From Actinoplanes italicus (GTDB lineage: Bacteria > Actinomycetota > Actinomycetes > Mycobacteriales > Micromonosporaceae), in assembly GCF_003001815.1 (NCBI RefSeq), contig NZ_PVMZ01000001.1, positions 620,001 to 684,000 on the forward strand: a stretch of DNA of 64,000 nucleotides, read 5' to 3'. The position numbers and the translations under genes were made by a program. The notes beneath the pieces are model-generated. The model worked only from the letters and a program-made list of their open reading frames with translations, had not been told where the DNA came from and ran no database searches. Positions within the stretch are counted from its first letter, which is position 1, and each line of letters begins with the position of its first letter. Of the stretch, positions 1 through 9,041 are shown piece by piece.

Positions 1-388
1 CCCGCGGCGAGATCGCCGGCTCGAGATCACGCACCTGAGACCCGGTGAGCGGCGCCAGCTTCTGGTGCCTCCACTCCCGCGCCGCCTCGGCGACGTCATC
101 GGCGGTCAACGCCAGCGAGAGCGTCCCCGTCCGGTCGTAACCGACGTCACCGAACCCGGCCACGAAGTCCGGCCACAACTCGTGCCCCGCCTCCAGCAGC
201 CGGGTGAGGTGCGGATACTCGAAGGCCGACTCACCACCCGGCGCGAGCATCCCGGCCGCGACGTGCCAGGCCCCGTCCGTGCCCTCGGGCGAGGGATCGT
301 GGACGGTGACGTCCGCCCCACGACCCAGCAGCTCGGCAGCGACGGCGAGTCCGATGATCCCGCCGCCCACGACAGCGACGCGTGTCAT
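1..388 (-). CDS. thiO: Glycine oxidase ThiO, N-terminal part (runs off the window)
   Basis: FAD-dependent glycine oxidase that supplies the imine used to build the thiazole ring of thiamine. Only the first 129 codons are inside the window; the C-terminal two thirds lies left of base 1. The protein begins with a dinucleotide-binding GGGIIG motif at residues 8-13 followed by the usual acidic end of the second strand, and a GMLAPGGE stretch typical of ThiO/DAO oxidases. The ATG overlaps the TGA of thiE by four bases (ATGA), so the two are translationally coupled and share the upstream TPP riboswitch. A generic DadA-type amino acid oxidase is the alternative, but the thiE neighbour argues for ThiO. 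Confidence 0.85.
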   Translation of the reverse strand, partial: MTRVAVVGGGIIGLAVAAELLGRGADVTVHDPSPEGTDGAWHVAAGMLAPGGESAFEYPHLTRLLEAGHELWPDFVAGFGDVGYDRTGTLSLALTADDVAEAAREWRHQKLAPLTGSQVRDLEPAISPR

Positions 389-969
389 GGCAGGACCGCC
401 AGGAACTCCGCGACCGCTCCCTTCGGATCCGCCGCGAAGGCGGACACAGCGGCGATACCGTGCACCGCGAGCTGCGGCACCCGTTCCGCGGTGATGCCAC
501 CGATCGCCAGGACCGGCGTGCCGGGCACCGACTCGGCGACAGCCGCGATGGCGGCCGGCCCGAGCGGTGGTGGCAGTCCGTCCTTCGTGGACGTGGGGAA
601 GGCGGGACCCACCCCGAGGTAGGTCGCCCCGTCGGCAACGGCCGCACGTGCCGCCTCGGGAGCACGGCAGGTCGCGCCGATGATCAGCGAGGGCCTGCTC
701 ACCCGTCGCGCCGCGGCGACCGGCAGATCGTCGGCTCCGAGGTGGACACCGTCGGCACCGGCCGCCAAGGCGACTCCGAGCGAGTCGTTGACCAGCACCG
801 TCGTACCCACCGGACGACAGATCTGCACCGCGGCGACAGCCAGGGCGTAGGCCGCCGCCTCGGTGGACTTGACCCGGATCTGCACCGCGACACCGGCCAG
901 GCCGGCGACACCGCGTACGACATCGATGTCGTCGGTTATGACGTGGATGCGAGGAAACGATGTGTGCAC
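385..969 (-). CDS. thiE: Thiamine-phosphate synthase ThiE
   Basis: TIM-barrel enzyme joining HMP-pyrophosphate and thiazole phosphate to give thiamine phosphate. Recognisable segments are VQIRVK (29-34, substrate pocket), VNDSLGVA (60-67), GVHLGADDLP (74-83), GPAFPTSTK (121-129, phosphate loop) and AIGGIT (155-160). At 194 residues it is slightly shorter than the usual 205-220, mainly at the N-terminus. The start is GTG, chosen because a GGGAGGAG ribosome site lies 6-8 bases upstream and the TPP riboswitch ends just before it. It overlaps thiO by four bases. Confidence 0.93.
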   Translation of the reverse strand: MHTSFPRIHVITDDIDVVRGVAGLAGVAVQIRVKSTEAAAYALAVAAVQICRPVGTTVLVNDSLGVALAAGADGVHLGADDLPVAAARRVSRPSLIIGATCRAPEAARAAVADGATYLGVGPAFPTSTKDGLPPPLGPAAIAAVAESVPGTPVLAIGGITAERVPQLAVHGIAAVSAFAADPKGAVAEFLAVLP

Positions 970-977
970 GAGGCACT

Positions 978-1066
978 CCTCCCTGCGCCGGCATTATCCG
1001 GATCAGGTTCGACGGTCGGGGGCCGCATCAGCCCCCCTCTCAGCCCGGTGCCCGGACTCCCGTGGG
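978..1066 (-). promoter_or_regulatory. TPP riboswitch (THI box) upstream of thiE
   Basis: On the minus strand the leader contains the two hallmark parts of the TPP aptamer: a CTGAGAGG segment in the first arm and ACCTGATCCGGATAATGCCG followed by GCGCAGGGA in the second. The last part also contains the Shine-Dalgarno sequence of thiE, so ligand binding would probably block ribosome access; the absence of a T-tract terminator supports translational control. The aptamer fills most of the space between thiE and the upstream ABC-F gene, leaving about 40 bp for a promoter. Confidence 0.95.
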
Positions 1067-1107
1067 GTTGTTTGTAATCGGACCCTAACCGGTCCGTGAC
1101 GAGAAAA

Positions 1108-2754
1108 CTAGCGGACGTCCCAAACCGGCTCCGGCACCTCGACCACCTCACCGTCGCTTCCGAACAGCACGAACCGGTCGAAGGACCTGGTGAACCAGCG
1201 GTCGTGGGTGACCGCGATCACCGTGCCCTCGAACGCCTTCAGCCCCTCCTCCAGCGCCTCGGCCGACGCCAGGTCGAGGTTGTCGGTCGGCTCGTCGAGC
1301 AGCAGCATGGTCGCGCCCGACAGTTCGAGCAGAAGCACCAGGAAGCGGGCCTGCTGCCCACCGGACAGCGTGCCGAACCGCTGGTCACCCTGGGCCGCGA
1401 GCTCATAGCGGTTCAGCGCCTTCATGGCCCCGGCACGGTCCATCCCGGACCGGTGCTCGTCACCCCGCCAGAGGATCTCGACCAGCGTCTTCTCGACCAG
1501 CTCGGGCCGGTCGTGGGTCTGCGAGAAGTGACCGGGCCGCACCCGCGCCCCGAGCCGGGCCTTGCCGTCGTGGGCCACGTGCGCGAGCGGCGCGCCGTCG
1601 ACCGGCTTGTGCTCCACGTCGGGGTCGGTGCCACCGGCCGCGAGCAGGCGCAGGAAGTGGGACTTGCCGGTGCCGTTCGCGCCGAGGACGGCCACGCGAT
1701 CGCCGTACCAGACCTCGAGATCGAACGGGAACGTCAGGTTCTCCAGTTCGAGCTGCTCACAGATGACCGAGCGCTTGCCGGTGCGGCCACCGCGCAGGTT
1801 CATCTTCACGGCCTGGTCCTTCGGCGGCAGCGGCGGTGGGCCGACCTCCTCGAACTTGCGGAGCCGGGTCTGCGCGGCCTGATAGCGCGAGGCCAGGCCG
1901 TCGTTGTAGGCGGCCTTGTTCTTGAGCATGAAGACCAGTTCCTTGATCTTCTCGTGCTCCTCGTCCCAGCGGCGGCGCAACTCCTCCATCCGCTCGTGCC
2001 GGTTCGACCGGGCCTCGTGCCAGGAGGCGAACCCGCCCGGATGGGTCCACGCGCTGCCGCCCTCGACAGCCACCACCCTGTCCGCGGTCTCGGCCAGCAG
2101 CTCACGGTCGTGCGAAACGTAGAGCACCGACTTGTTCGACTCGCGGAGCCGCTGCTCGAGCCAGCGTTTGGCGGGCACGTCGAGGAAGTTGTCCGGCTCG
2201 TCGAGCAGCAGCACCTCGTCGTTCCCGCGGAGCAGCAGGTCGAGGGCGAACCGTTTCTGCTCCCCGCCGGAGAGGGTCCGCACGACGCGGCTCTTGGCCT
2301 CCTCCCACGGCTTGCCCAGGATGGACACCGCCACCGTGTCGAACAGCACCTCGGCGTCGTACCCACCGACCTCGCCCCAGTTGGCGATCGCGTTGGCGTA
2401 GGCGATCTGGCTCTTCTCGGTCTCGTCGAGGGCGGCGGTGGCCTTTCGCAGACGCTCACCGGAAGCTCGCAGCGGCGGGGAGACCAGGGACAATGCAAGA
2501 TCCTCGAGGGTACGGTCGTCGCCGATCATGCCGATGAACTGGCGCATCACCCCGAGCCCACCGGATCTGGCGACGGTCCCGTCCTGCATCGGCAGGTCGC
2601 CCGCGACCATGCGCATGAGCGTGGTCTTGCCCGCTCCGTTCGGCCCGACGAGCGCGACCTTCGCTCCCTCGCCGACGCGGAACGACACGTCGGAGAAGAG
2701 CTCCCTACCGTCCGGGAGCACGAATCCTGCGCCGGCGACATCCACGTAACCCAT
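1108..2754 (-). CDS. ABC-F family ATPase (ribosome-associated, antibiotic-resistance or translation factor type)
   Basis: Soluble protein with two ABC ATPase domains and no membrane segments, the hallmark of ABC-F proteins that act in the ribosomal E site. Domain 1 has Walker A GPNGAGKTT at 37-45, signature LSGGEQKRF and Walker B LLLDEPDNFLD. Domain 2 has GANGTGKS, LSGGQQARF and LLLDEPTDNLD. A charged helical linker rich in Glu and Arg lies between them. The start MGYVDVAG (548 residues) is preferred over longer in-frame extensions because GGAGGA lies 7 bases before this ATG. The order DEPDNFLD versus DEPTDNLD and the size fit the uncharacterised actinobacterial ABC-F group; whether it confers drug resistance cannot be told from sequence. 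Confidence 0.9.
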   Translation of the reverse strand: MGYVDVAGAGFVLPDGRELFSDVSFRVGEGAKVALVGPNGAGKTTLMRMVAGDLPMQDGTVARSGGLGVMRQFIGMIGDDRTLEDLALSLVSPPLRASGERLRKATAALDETEKSQIAYANAIANWGEVGGYDAEVLFDTVAVSILGKPWEEAKSRVVRTLSGGEQKRFALDLLLRGNDEVLLLDEPDNFLDVPAKRWLEQRLRESNKSVLYVSHDRELLAETADRVVAVEGGSAWTHPGGFASWHEARSNRHERMEELRRRWDEEHEKIKELVFMLKNKAAYNDGLASRYQAAQTRLRKFEEVGPPPLPPKDQAVKMNLRGGRTGKRSVICEQLELENLTFPFDLEVWYGDRVAVLGANGTGKSHFLRLLAAGGTDPDVEHKPVDGAPLAHVAHDGKARLGARVRPGHFSQTHDRPELVEKTLVEILWRGDEHRSGMDRAGAMKALNRYELAAQGDQRFGTLSGGQQARFLVLLLELSGATMLLLDEPTDNLDLASAEALEEGLKAFEGTVIAVTHDRWFTRSFDRFVLFGSDGEVVEVPEPVWDVR

Positions 2755-2782
2755 GGCGGCATCCTCCCTGTGACGAGGTGGT

Positions 2783-3400
2783 TCAGTCAGCCGATTTTCC
2801 GGTGACCCGCAGAACCCGGAAACCCTTCTGGCTCGCCATCCGCTCCACGGTCCAGCCCAGCCCGACGAGCCAGGTGTGCAGAGAATCACCCCCGAGGTTC
2901 CGGTTGATCACCAGCCAGGCCGTGCCTCCGGGAGCCAGCCGGGGCAGCCAGCGCTCCAGCAGGGCGTGCAGCTCCGCCTTGCCGATGTGGGTGGGCGGGT
3001 TGCTCCAGATCTCCGTGAAGGTGACCTCCCCGGGCACGTCGTCGGGCGCCCGGACCAGGACCCGCTGTCCCAGACCGAGTCGTTCGGCGTTCTCCGCGGC
3101 CAGATCACGGGCCCGGGCGTTGACGTCGACCGCGTACACCGTGGTCCGCGGCGCCTCACTGGCCAGCACGCAGGCGATCGGGCCGTATCCGCAGCCCAGG
3201 TCCAGGAAGGTGCCCTCGGCGCCGTCACCGGGCAGCCCGGCCTTGCGCAGCAGGACGGCGGTGCCCGGGTCGAGACGGCCGGCCGAGAAGACCCCGGAGG
3301 CGACGGCCAGCCGGTAGTCCCGGCCGGCGACGGTGAACTCGATCTCGCCGCGCCGCAGGGGCGCGTCGGGCTCGGCAGTGAAGTAGTGGTCGGCGGTCAC
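2783..3400 (-). CDS. Class I SAM-dependent methyltransferase, RsmC/RlmG-like
   Basis: Single-domain Rossmann methyltransferase of the MTS family. Motif I LDLGCGYGPIA is at 67-77, the acidic end of the next strand is AVDVNA at 90-95, and motif IV is NPP at 134-136, which marks N-methylation of nucleic acid or protein amides; in RsmC-like proteins the target is an rRNA guanine. The GTG start (MTADHYF) has GGGAG nine bases upstream; an ATG 66 bases further out (3466) is an alternative with a poorer site. It sits 28 bp before the ABC-F gene and may be co-transcribed with it. It is divergent from the membrane gene at 3496. Confidence 0.82.
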   Translation of the reverse strand: MTADHYFTAEPDAPLRRGEIEFTVAGRDYRLAVASGVFSAGRLDPGTAVLLRKAGLPGDGAEGTFLDLGCGYGPIACVLASEAPRTTVYAVDVNARARDLAAENAERLGLGQRVLVRAPDDVPGEVTFTEIWSNPPTHIGKAELHALLERWLPRLAPGGTAWLVINRNLGGDSLHTWLVGLGWTVERMASQKGFRVLRVTGKSAD

Positions 3401-3495
3401 CCGCCAAGTCTCCCGCCGAAGGGTGACCGGATCCACGCCGGGGTGGCGGACACCGTGTGCGTTCATTGATCAGTGTCCCCGCCTAGCTTGGGCGA

Positions 3496-4221
3496 ATGCG
3501 GTACGCCAGCCCTCTCACCCTGCCGCGATCACCCACCCGAGGCCAGCACCGCCGTCCGGCGCACCGGCACCTGCGCCGCGAGCCCCTGTCGACGACCCAG
3601 CTGTTCACCCACGGCCTGGCCGGCCTGATCGTGCTCGGCATCGTGATCATGCTGGGGGTGCTCATCGTGGCCGACGAGCGCCGCGCACCGACCCGCCTGG
3701 CGTCCGCGGAGATCGACGCGCGCATCGCCTCGCGTGCGGTGGATCCGGCGCCGCTCACCGAGGCCGAGGTCTTTCCCGGCGGCTCCGCAGCCTTCGCGGT
3801 GACCGGGACCGACCTCACCGCCGACTGCTCCCTCGCGGCAGGCGGCGCCCTGCGCACGACCCTGCTGCGTCACGGATGCACGCAGGCGGTCCGGGCCGCC
3901 CTCACGGTTCCGTACGCCGACTACCGGATCACCGCCGGGATGCTGAACCTGCCCGACACGAACAGTGCGACCGCTGTCGGCGACCAGGTCCGCTACCTGG
4001 TCGAGACGGGCGACGGCAGCTTCGCCGACATGGCCGGAACCGAGACCGGGCCGGGCACGCCGATCCTGTGGCGCACCCGCGGCCACTACGTCATGTACTG
4101 CGTGATCACCGGCCCGTCCGGCGAGCCGGTCGCCGCCGACGCCCCGGCGGTCCAGCAGCTGACCAGCGAAGTCCTCGACACCCACCTGCACGACACGGTC
4201 CTGATCCGCCGAGCCTCCTGA
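3496..4221 (+). CDS. Membrane-anchored protein of unknown function
   Basis: A 241-residue protein, unrecognised. An Arg-rich cytoplasmic N-terminus (residues 1-35) precedes one strong transmembrane helix (about 40-60, LAGLIVLGIVIMLGVLIVA), and the remaining 180 residues would be outside the cell. The outer domain contains three cysteines (CSL, GCT and YCV segments), which could form a disulfide. No catalytic motif is visible. It is the only plus-strand gene in the first 46 kb and faces away from the methyltransferase. Similar single-pass proteins of unknown role are common in Micromonosporaceae; that is a recollection, not a search result. Confidence 0.72.
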   Translation: MRYASPLTLPRSPTRGQHRRPAHRHLRREPLSTTQLFTHGLAGLIVLGIVIMLGVLIVADERRAPTRLASAEIDARIASRAVDPAPLTEAEVFPGGSAAFAVTGTDLTADCSLAAGGALRTTLLRHGCTQAVRAALTVPYADYRITAGMLNLPDTNSATAVGDQVRYLVETGDGSFADMAGTETGPGTPILWRTRGHYVMYCVITGPSGEPVAADAPAVQQLTSEVLDTHLHDTVLIRRAS

Positions 4222-4240
4222 TCGCGGCTGTGCCGGATGT

Positions 4241-5062
4241 TCAGGCGCGGAGGCGGCGGGTGGCATCGGCGCGAGCGGCGTACTCCGTCTCCTCCGGATA
4301 ACCGACCGCCACCAGGGTCAGGCCGTGCGCCGGAGCGACAGTCACCTCACTGGAGCGCTCCCGCAGCGTGAGCAGCTTGGCCGGCCATTCCGGCTCGCGC
4401 CGCCCGTCACCGACCGTCAGCATCGCCCCGACCAGGCTGCGCACCATCGCCTGGCAGAACGCGTCGGCCTGCACGGTCGCCACACACACCCCGTCGGGGT
4501 CGCGCCGCCAGTCCAGCCGGTTGATCGCCCGGATCGTGGTCGCGTGCTCCTTGCGCTTGCAGAACGCGGCGAAGTCGTGCTCGCCCAGCAGCCCGGCCGC
4601 GGCGGCGTTCAGCCGGTCGAGGTCGAGCGGCCGCATCCAGCCGAGAGTGTCGTGCCGGCGCAGCGGCTCCGGGCCCCACGGGCGGTCCACGACCCGATAC
4701 TCGTAACGCCGGAACGTCGCCGAGAACCGCGCGTCGAAACTGTCCGGCACCGGAGTCACGGCACGCACCCGGGCGTCCGGCGGCATCAGCGCCGCGAGCC
4801 GCCGCAGCAGCGAGCCCTCGAGCTCGGTCCAGCGCTCGACGGGCAGTTCGACGTGGCAGACCTGCCCCGTGGCGTGCACTCCGGCGTCGGTCCGGCCGGC
4901 CACGGTGAGCCCCAGCGGCGTCTCGGCACCGATGAGGCGGGCGAAGGCTTCGATCAAGACCCCGGCGACGGTACGGCGGGCAGGCTGAGCAGCCCACCCG
5001 GAGAAGTCGGCGCCGTCGTACGACACGTCAAGGCGAAGCCGAATGGTGTCCGTCATCCGCAT
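4241..5062 (-). CDS. truA: tRNA pseudouridine(38-40) synthase TruA
   Basis: Converts uridines 38-40 of the tRNA anticodon arm to pseudouridine. The catalytic motif RTDAGVHA is at residues 57-64 with the essential Asp at 59, and the N-terminal SYDGADFSGW (14-23) and later FRRYEYRV strand are standard TruA features. Length 273 fits. The start ATG at 5062 has GGAG five bases upstream; a second ATG two codons later is possible. It follows rplQ by 76 bp across a strong hairpin, the same rplQ-truA order seen in many bacteria. Confidence 0.95.
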   Translation of the reverse strand: MRMTDTIRLRLDVSYDGADFSGWAAQPARRTVAGVLIEAFARLIGAETPLGLTVAGRTDAGVHATGQVCHVELPVERWTELEGSLLRRLAALMPPDARVRAVTPVPDSFDARFSATFRRYEYRVVDRPWGPEPLRRHDTLGWMRPLDLDRLNAAAAGLLGEHDFAAFCKRKEHATTIRAINRLDWRRDPDGVCVATVQADAFCQAMVRSLVGAMLTVGDGRREPEWPAKLLTLRERSSEVTVAPAHGLTLVAVGYPEETEYAARADATRRLRA

Positions 5063-5081
5063 GCTCTCTCCAGATGAGTGA

Positions 5082-5109
5082 GGCCCGGCACCCCGAAGGA
5101 TGCCGGGCC
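5082..5109 (-). terminator. Hairpin between rplQ and truA
   Basis: A 12-bp GC-rich stem (one T-G pair) closing a TTCG tetraloop when read on the minus strand. There is no T run after it, as is usual for actinobacterial terminators, so it may be a partial terminator that lowers truA relative to rplQ. Confidence 0.65.
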
Positions 5110-5138
5110 CCGCCCGATGTGAATTCCAGCCGTGAGGA

Positions 5139-5708
5139 TCAGGCCTTGTCGGTGTCTTCGCCCTCGGCCTTGTCGCCGGGCTTGTCACCGGAAGCGCTGA
5201 CCGGAGCCTCGGCGTCCTGGTCGTCCTTGACGTCGTCCGCGACGGTGCTGCTCGCGGGGGCGTCGTCCTCGGGCGCCAGAGCCTCGACCTTGGCCTGCTG
5301 CGCGGCGGCCTTGCGGGCCTCCTTGGACGGGCCGGTGGTGGCCGCGACCTGCAGCTCCTCGACCAGCTCGATGACGGCCATCGGAGCGGCGTCACCCTTG
5401 CGCGGGCCGATCTTGGTGATCCGGGTGTAACCGCCGGGACGGTTCGCGAACCGCGGAGCGATCTGCTCGAACAGGGCGTACACGACGTCCTTGTCCTTCA
5501 CGGTGGCCAGCACCCGGCGACGGGCGTGCAGGTCGCCGCGCTTGGCCTTCGTGACGAGCTGCTCAGCCAGCGGGCGCAGCCGCTTGGCCTTCGACTCGGT
5601 GGTCTTGATCTTCCCGTGCCGGAAGAGCTCGGTGGCCAGGTTGGCCAGGATGAGCTTCTCGTGAGCCGGGCTGCCGCCGAGGCGGGCACCCTTCGTGGGC
5701 GTGGGCAT
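5139..5708 (-). CDS. rplQ: 50S ribosomal protein L17
   Basis: L17, a large-subunit protein near the exit tunnel. The first 115 residues are the conserved domain, beginning [18 protein letters not shown] and containing [17 protein letters not shown]. The last 70 residues are an Asp/Glu/Ala-rich tail typical of actinobacterial L17 and absent from E. coli, giving 189 residues against about 127. It is the last gene of the infA-to-rplQ operon, 36 bp after rpoA. Confidence 0.96.
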   Translation of the reverse strand: MPTPTKGARLGGSPAHEKLILANLATELFRHGKIKTTESKAKRLRPLAEQLVTKAKRGDLHARRRVLATVKDKDVVYALFEQIAPRFANRPGGYTRITKIGPRKGDAAPMAVIELVEELQVAATTGPSKEARKAAAQQAKVEALAPEDDAPASSTVADDVKDDQDAEAPVSASGDKPGDKAEGEDTDKA

Positions 5709-5744
5709 TTCAGATGCTCCTAGATTAAAGGCGCAGCCGAGCTC

Positions 5745-6767
5745 TTAGAGCTGCTCGGTCTCGCGGTAGTCGTCGGTGTCGTAGTCCACGTCGCCGAACG
5801 AGTCGACCACGTGCGCGGGGTCGAAGGACGGCGCGCTGTCCTTCAGGCCCAGGCCCATTCCGGCGAGCTTCATCTTGACCTCGTCGATCGACTTCTGGCC
5901 GAAGTTCCGGATGTCCAGAAGGTCGGCCTCCGTACGCCCTATCAACTCGCCCACGCTGTTGATGCCCTCGCGCTTGAGGCAGTTGTACGACCGGACGGTG
6001 AGGTCCAGCTCCTCGATCGGCAGGGCCAGGTCGGCAGCGAGCTGCGCGTCCTGCGGCGACGGGCCGATGTCGATGCCCTCGGCGGTCTCGTCCAGCTCAC
6101 GGCAGAGGCCGAAGAGTTCGACGAGGGTCGAGCCGGCCGAGGCCAGCGCGGTCCGCGGGGAGATCGACGCCTTCGACTCGACGTCGATGATCAGGCGGTC
6201 GAAGTCGGTGCGCTGCTCGACACGGGTCGCCTCGACGCGGTAGGTGACCTTGAGCACCGGCGAGTAGATCGAGTCGACCGGGATACGGCCGATCTCGGCG
6301 CCGGCGTTCTTGTTCTGCGCCGCGGTGACGTAGCCACGACCGCGCTCGACGGTCAGCTCCATGTCCAGACGGCCCTTGCTGTTCAGGGTCGCCAGCTTCA
6401 GATCCGGGTTGTGCACCGAGACACCGGCCGGGGGCTGGATGTCTCCGGCGGTCACGTCGCCGGGGCCCTGCTTGCGCAGGTACATGCTGACCGGCTCGTC
6501 GTGCTCCGAGCTGACGGTCAGTTCCTTGACGTTCATGACCAGCTCGACCACGTCCTCCTTGACACCGGGGATCGTGGTGAACTCGTGCAGCACGCCGTCG
6601 ATCTTGATGCTGGTGACCGCCGCGCCCGGGATGGACGACAGCAGGGTCCGCCGCAGTGAGTTACCGAGGGTGTAGCCGAAGCCCGGCTCCAAGGGCTCGA
6701 TGGTGAACCTGGAGCGGGTCTCGCTGAGCGACTCCTCCGAGAGGGTCGGCCGCTGACTGATGAGCAC
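5745..6767 (-). CDS. rpoA: RNA polymerase alpha subunit
   Basis: Alpha subunit: the N-terminal domain nucleates assembly of beta and beta-prime, the C-terminal domain contacts UP elements and activators. The N-terminal part has [20 protein letters not shown] and [10 protein letters not shown]; the C-terminal domain has [16 protein letters not shown] and [12 protein letters not shown]. Length 340 is standard for actinobacteria. The start is GTG ([11 protein letters not shown]), chosen from homologue length; the reading frame stays open further upstream but that stretch is not alpha. The ribosome site AGAAGA is weak. Confidence 0.96.
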   Translation of the reverse strand: MLISQRPTLSEESLSETRSRFTIEPLEPGFGYTLGNSLRRTLLSSIPGAAVTSIKIDGVLHEFTTIPGVKEDVVELVMNVKELTVSSEHDEPVSMYLRKQGPGDVTAGDIQPPAGVSVHNPDLKLATLNSKGRLDMELTVERGRGYVTAAQNKNAGAEIGRIPVDSIYSPVLKVTYRVEATRVEQRTDFDRLIIDVESKASISPRTALASAGSTLVELFGLCRELDETAEGIDIGPSPQDAQLAADLALPIEELDLTVRSYNCLKREGINSVGELIGRTEADLLDIRNFGQKSIDEVKMKLAGMGLGLKDSAPSFDPAHVVDSFGDVDYDTDDYRETEQL

Positions 6768-6824
6768 GCTGTTCTTCTTTCTGTCGGGCCACCCGCTATT
6801 TGATGGCCGTCTCTGTTCTGCTTC

Positions 6825-6852
6825 GAGGCGCCGGCCAGAAGGCCGGCACCTC
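6825..6852 (-). terminator. Intercistronic hairpin between rpsD and rpoA
   Basis: A 12-bp stem with one C-A mismatch around an AGAA-type tetraloop, located in the 95-bp gap between the rpsD stop and the rpoA start. Possible roles are attenuation or mRNA processing that sets the ratio of S4 to alpha; it could also be part of an S4 binding site. Confidence 0.45.
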
Positions 6853-6862
6853 GAAAGAGCCG

Positions 6863-7489
6863 CTACTTGGAGTAGAGCTCGACGATCAGCTGCTCCTGGA
6901 CCTGCGTGTCGATGACAGCGCGGGCCGGGAGCGAGTGGATCAGGATCTTCATCTCGCTGGGGATGGGCTCCAGCCACGCCGGAACCGGCTTGGAGCCGGC
7001 CTGCGCCTGGGCGACGACGAAGGGCGTGAGCTCCTTCGACTTCTCCCGGAGCGTGACGATGTCCTTGTCCTTGACGCGGTACGACGGGATGTCGACCTTG
7101 ACGCCGTTCACCAGGAAGTGGCCGTGCTTGACCAGCTGGCGGGCGGCGTCACGGGACGCGGCGTAGCCGGCCCGGTAGACGACGTTGTCGAGACGCGACT
7201 CGAGGATCTGCAGCAGCACCTCACCGGTCTTGCCGGGCTTGGTGACAGCCTCCTCGTAGTAACCGCGGAACTGCTTCTCGAGCACGCCGTACACGCGGCG
7301 GGCCTTCTGCTTCTCGCGGTGCTGGAGCAGGTACTCGGTCTCCTTGGTCCGACCGCGGCCGTGCTGGCCGGGCGGGAAGGGACGCGACTCGAACGGGCAC
7401 TTCGGCCCATCGCACTTGCTGCCCTTGAGGAACAGCTTCATCTTCTCGCGGCGGCAGCGCTTGCAGTCCGCACCTGTGTAACGAGCCAT
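6863..7489 (-). CDS. rpsD: 30S ribosomal protein S4 (zinc-binding form)
   Basis: Primary 16S-binding protein that starts 30S assembly. Residues Cys9, Cys12, Cys26 and Cys31 form the zinc site found in C+ S4 proteins. The S4 RNA-binding domain covers roughly 95-160 ([12 protein letters not shown] onward). Length 208. In other bacteria S4 represses its own operon; the gap downstream before rpoA contains a hairpin that could serve this. The ribosome site lies in the 13-bp gap after rpsK. Confidence 0.97.
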   Translation of the reverse strand: MARYTGADCKRCRREKMKLFLKGSKCDGPKCPFESRPFPPGQHGRGRTKETEYLLQHREKQKARRVYGVLEKQFRGYYEEAVTKPGKTGEVLLQILESRLDNVVYRAGYAASRDAARQLVKHGHFLVNGVKVDIPSYRVKDKDIVTLREKSKELTPFVVAQAQAGSKPVPAWLEPIPSEMKILIHSLPARAVIDTQVQEQLIVELYSK

Positions 7490-7502
7490 CTCTGTATCCC
7501 CC

Positions 7503-7910
7503 TCAGACCCGGCGACGCTTCGGCGGACGGCAGCCGTTGTGCGGCTGGGGCGTCACGTCGGAGATCTGGCCGACCTCGAGGCCGGCGGCCTGCAGCGAAC
7601 GGATGGCGGTCTCGCGGCCGGAGCCCGGACCCTTCACGAACACGTCGACCTTGCGCATGCCGTGCTCCATGGCACGACGGGCGGCCGCCTCGGCAGCGAG
7701 CTGCGCGGCGAACGGGGTCGACTTGCGGGAGCCCTTGAAGCCCACCTGGCCGGAAGAGGCCCAGGAGATGACAGCACCGGTCGGGTCGGTGATCGACACG
7801 ATGGTGTTGTTGAAGGTGCTCTTGATGTGCGCCTGCCCGTGGGCGACGTTCTTGCGTTCCTTGCGCCGGACCTTCTTTACTGCGGCCCCAGCGCGTGCCT
7901 TCGGTGGCAT
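7503..7910 (-). CDS. rpsK: 30S ribosomal protein S11
   Basis: Platform protein of the small subunit contacting the Shine-Dalgarno helix. Contains the family signatures [27 protein letters not shown] segment (about 39-62) and the C-terminal [22 protein letters not shown] tail. The N-terminal 20 residues are Lys/Arg/Ala-rich. Length 135 is normal. Lies 17 bp after rpsM. Confidence 0.97.
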   Translation of the reverse strand: MPPKARAGAAVKKVRRKERKNVAHGQAHIKSTFNNTIVSITDPTGAVISWASSGQVGFKGSRKSTPFAAQLAAEAAARRAMEHGMRKVDVFVKGPGSGRETAIRSLQAAGLEVGQISDVTPQPHNGCRPPKRRRV

Positions 7911-7927
7911 AAGTCAGTGCGCTCCTA

Positions 7928-8308
7928 TTACTTCCGACCGGGCTTCTTCTTACCGGCGACCGTCCGCTTCGGACCCTTACGGGTACGAGCGTTGGTCCGG
8001 GTCCGCTGTCCACGCACGGGCAGGCCCTTGCGGTGGCGGATACCGGCGTAGCAACCGATCTCAACCTTGCGGCGGATGTCCGCAGCGACCTCGCGGCGCA
8101 GGTCGCCCTCAACCTTGAAGTTGGCCTCGATGTAGTCGCGGAGCTGGACCAGCTCCTCTTCCGTGAGGTCCTTGGCGCGCTTGTTCAGGTCAATCGCGGT
8201 AGCAGTCAATGTCTCCACGGCACGGGTACGCCCGATGCCGAAGATGTAGGTGAGCGCGATCTCCAACCGCTTCTCGCGGGGGAGATCGACGCCGACGAGA
8301 CGAGCCAT
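7928..8308 (-). CDS. rpsM: 30S ribosomal protein S13
   Basis: Head protein of the small subunit that contacts P-site tRNA and bridges to the 50S. Begins [16 protein letters not shown] and contains the glycine-rich [20 protein letters not shown] segment (about 85-105) and a basic tail that reaches the P site. Length 126. Preceded by a 151-bp gap with two hairpins that separates it from rpmJ. Confidence 0.97.
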   Translation of the reverse strand: MARLVGVDLPREKRLEIALTYIFGIGRTRAVETLTATAIDLNKRAKDLTEEELVQLRDYIEANFKVEGDLRREVAADIRRKVEIGCYAGIRHRKGLPVRGQRTRTNARTRKGPKRTVAGKKKPGRK

Positions 8309-8459
8309 TACTGGCGGTACTCCTCGTTCGTGATCCCGGAGGTCTGTGCCCGTCCCATCCCGCCTTCAGCAGCGGGCCCCGGCCTCCGACCGGGGGTGCA
8401 GCCGCGGTTACCCGCGGCCGGGACGAGCTTGTTCAGTGGTGCGGATCCTTGCGCTGGAC
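8309..8459 (-). promoter_or_regulatory. Structured rpmJ-rpsM intercistronic region
   Basis: This gap is long for an r-protein operon and holds two hairpins: a perfect 7-bp stem at 8401-8418 (loop of four) and a 6-bp CCCCGG/CCGGGG stem at 8377-8395. Either could attenuate or bind a regulatory r-protein such as S4 or S13. No T-tract and no clear promoter were seen. Confidence 0.4.
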
Positions 8460-8576
8460 TCAGCCCTGGCGCTGCTTGTGGCGCGGGTCGGTCGAGCAGA
8501 TGACCATGACCCGGCCGTGCCGCCGGATGACCCGGCAGTTGTTGCAGATCCGCTTGACGCTCGGCTTGACCTTCAC
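8460..8576 (-). CDS. rpmJ: 50S ribosomal protein L36
   Basis: A 38-codon gene. The protein reads [14 protein letters not shown] and so on to HKQRQG, with zinc ligands Cys11, Cys14, Cys27 and His33, so it is the zinc-binding form. It has one residue more than the usual 37 because the loop after Cys27 reads STDP. The start is GTG; the conserved MKVKPSVK start fixes it. It lies 51 bp after infA. Confidence 0.93.
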   Translation of the reverse strand: MKVKPSVKRICNNCRVIRRHGRVMVICSTDPRHKQRQG

Positions 8577-8627
8577 GGTTTGCCTTAACTCTCAGTCAGA
8601 CGGGATTGGTGGTTCCCCGCGACCCGC

Positions 8628-8849
8628 TTACTTGTAGCGGTAGACGATTCGCCCACGGGTCAGGTCGTACGGCGAGAGTTCGACGACGACCCTGTCCTCG
8701 GGAAGGATACGGATGTAGTGCTGACGCATCTTCCCGGAGATGTGTGCCAGGACCCTGTGACCATTGGCGAGCTCCACGCGGAACATTGCGTTCGGCAGGG
8801 GCTCGATCACTCGGCCTTCGATCTCGATGGCTCCGTCTTTCTTAGGCAT
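8628..8849 (-). CDS. infA: Translation initiation factor IF-1
   Basis: OB-fold factor that occupies the A site during initiation. The 73-residue protein begins [16 protein letters not shown], contains the [14 protein letters not shown] strand pair and ends RGRIVYRYK. Start fixed by homology and by an AGGACATG-type context (GGAGGA about 3-8 bases upstream). First gene of the infA-rpmJ-rpsM-rpsK-rpsD-rpoA-rplQ unit, with its own promoter at about 9000. Confidence 0.97.
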   Translation of the reverse strand: MPKKDGAIEIEGRVIEPLPNAMFRVELANGHRVLAHISGKMRQHYIRILPEDRVVVELSPYDLTRGRIVYRYK

Positions 8850-8996
8850 GTCCTCCGCTACCTGACATCGGGTTCTTGGGGCAGGCTTGCACATCGTCAC
8901 ATCCAGGCCCACGATGGGGCCCGAACCAGCCGCGGCTCCCCCGGTCCTCGAAGCGCTTGAGGACACGAAGGAGTGGACGCTATGCGCCAGCGAGCC

Positions 8997-9025
8997 AGTC
9001 TACGCGCCCGTAACAGCGACGCCAA
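8997..9025 (-). promoter_or_regulatory. Probable sigma-A-type promoter of the infA operon
   Basis: On the minus strand TTGGCG is followed after 17 bases by TAGACT, a good match to the housekeeping promoter pattern of actinobacteria. Transcription would start near 8990, about 140 bases before the infA ATG. An alternative -10 (TATGGT, about 9076-9081) lies further upstream. Confidence 0.55.
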
Positions 9026-9041
9026 ACCGAGGGTTCCGTAA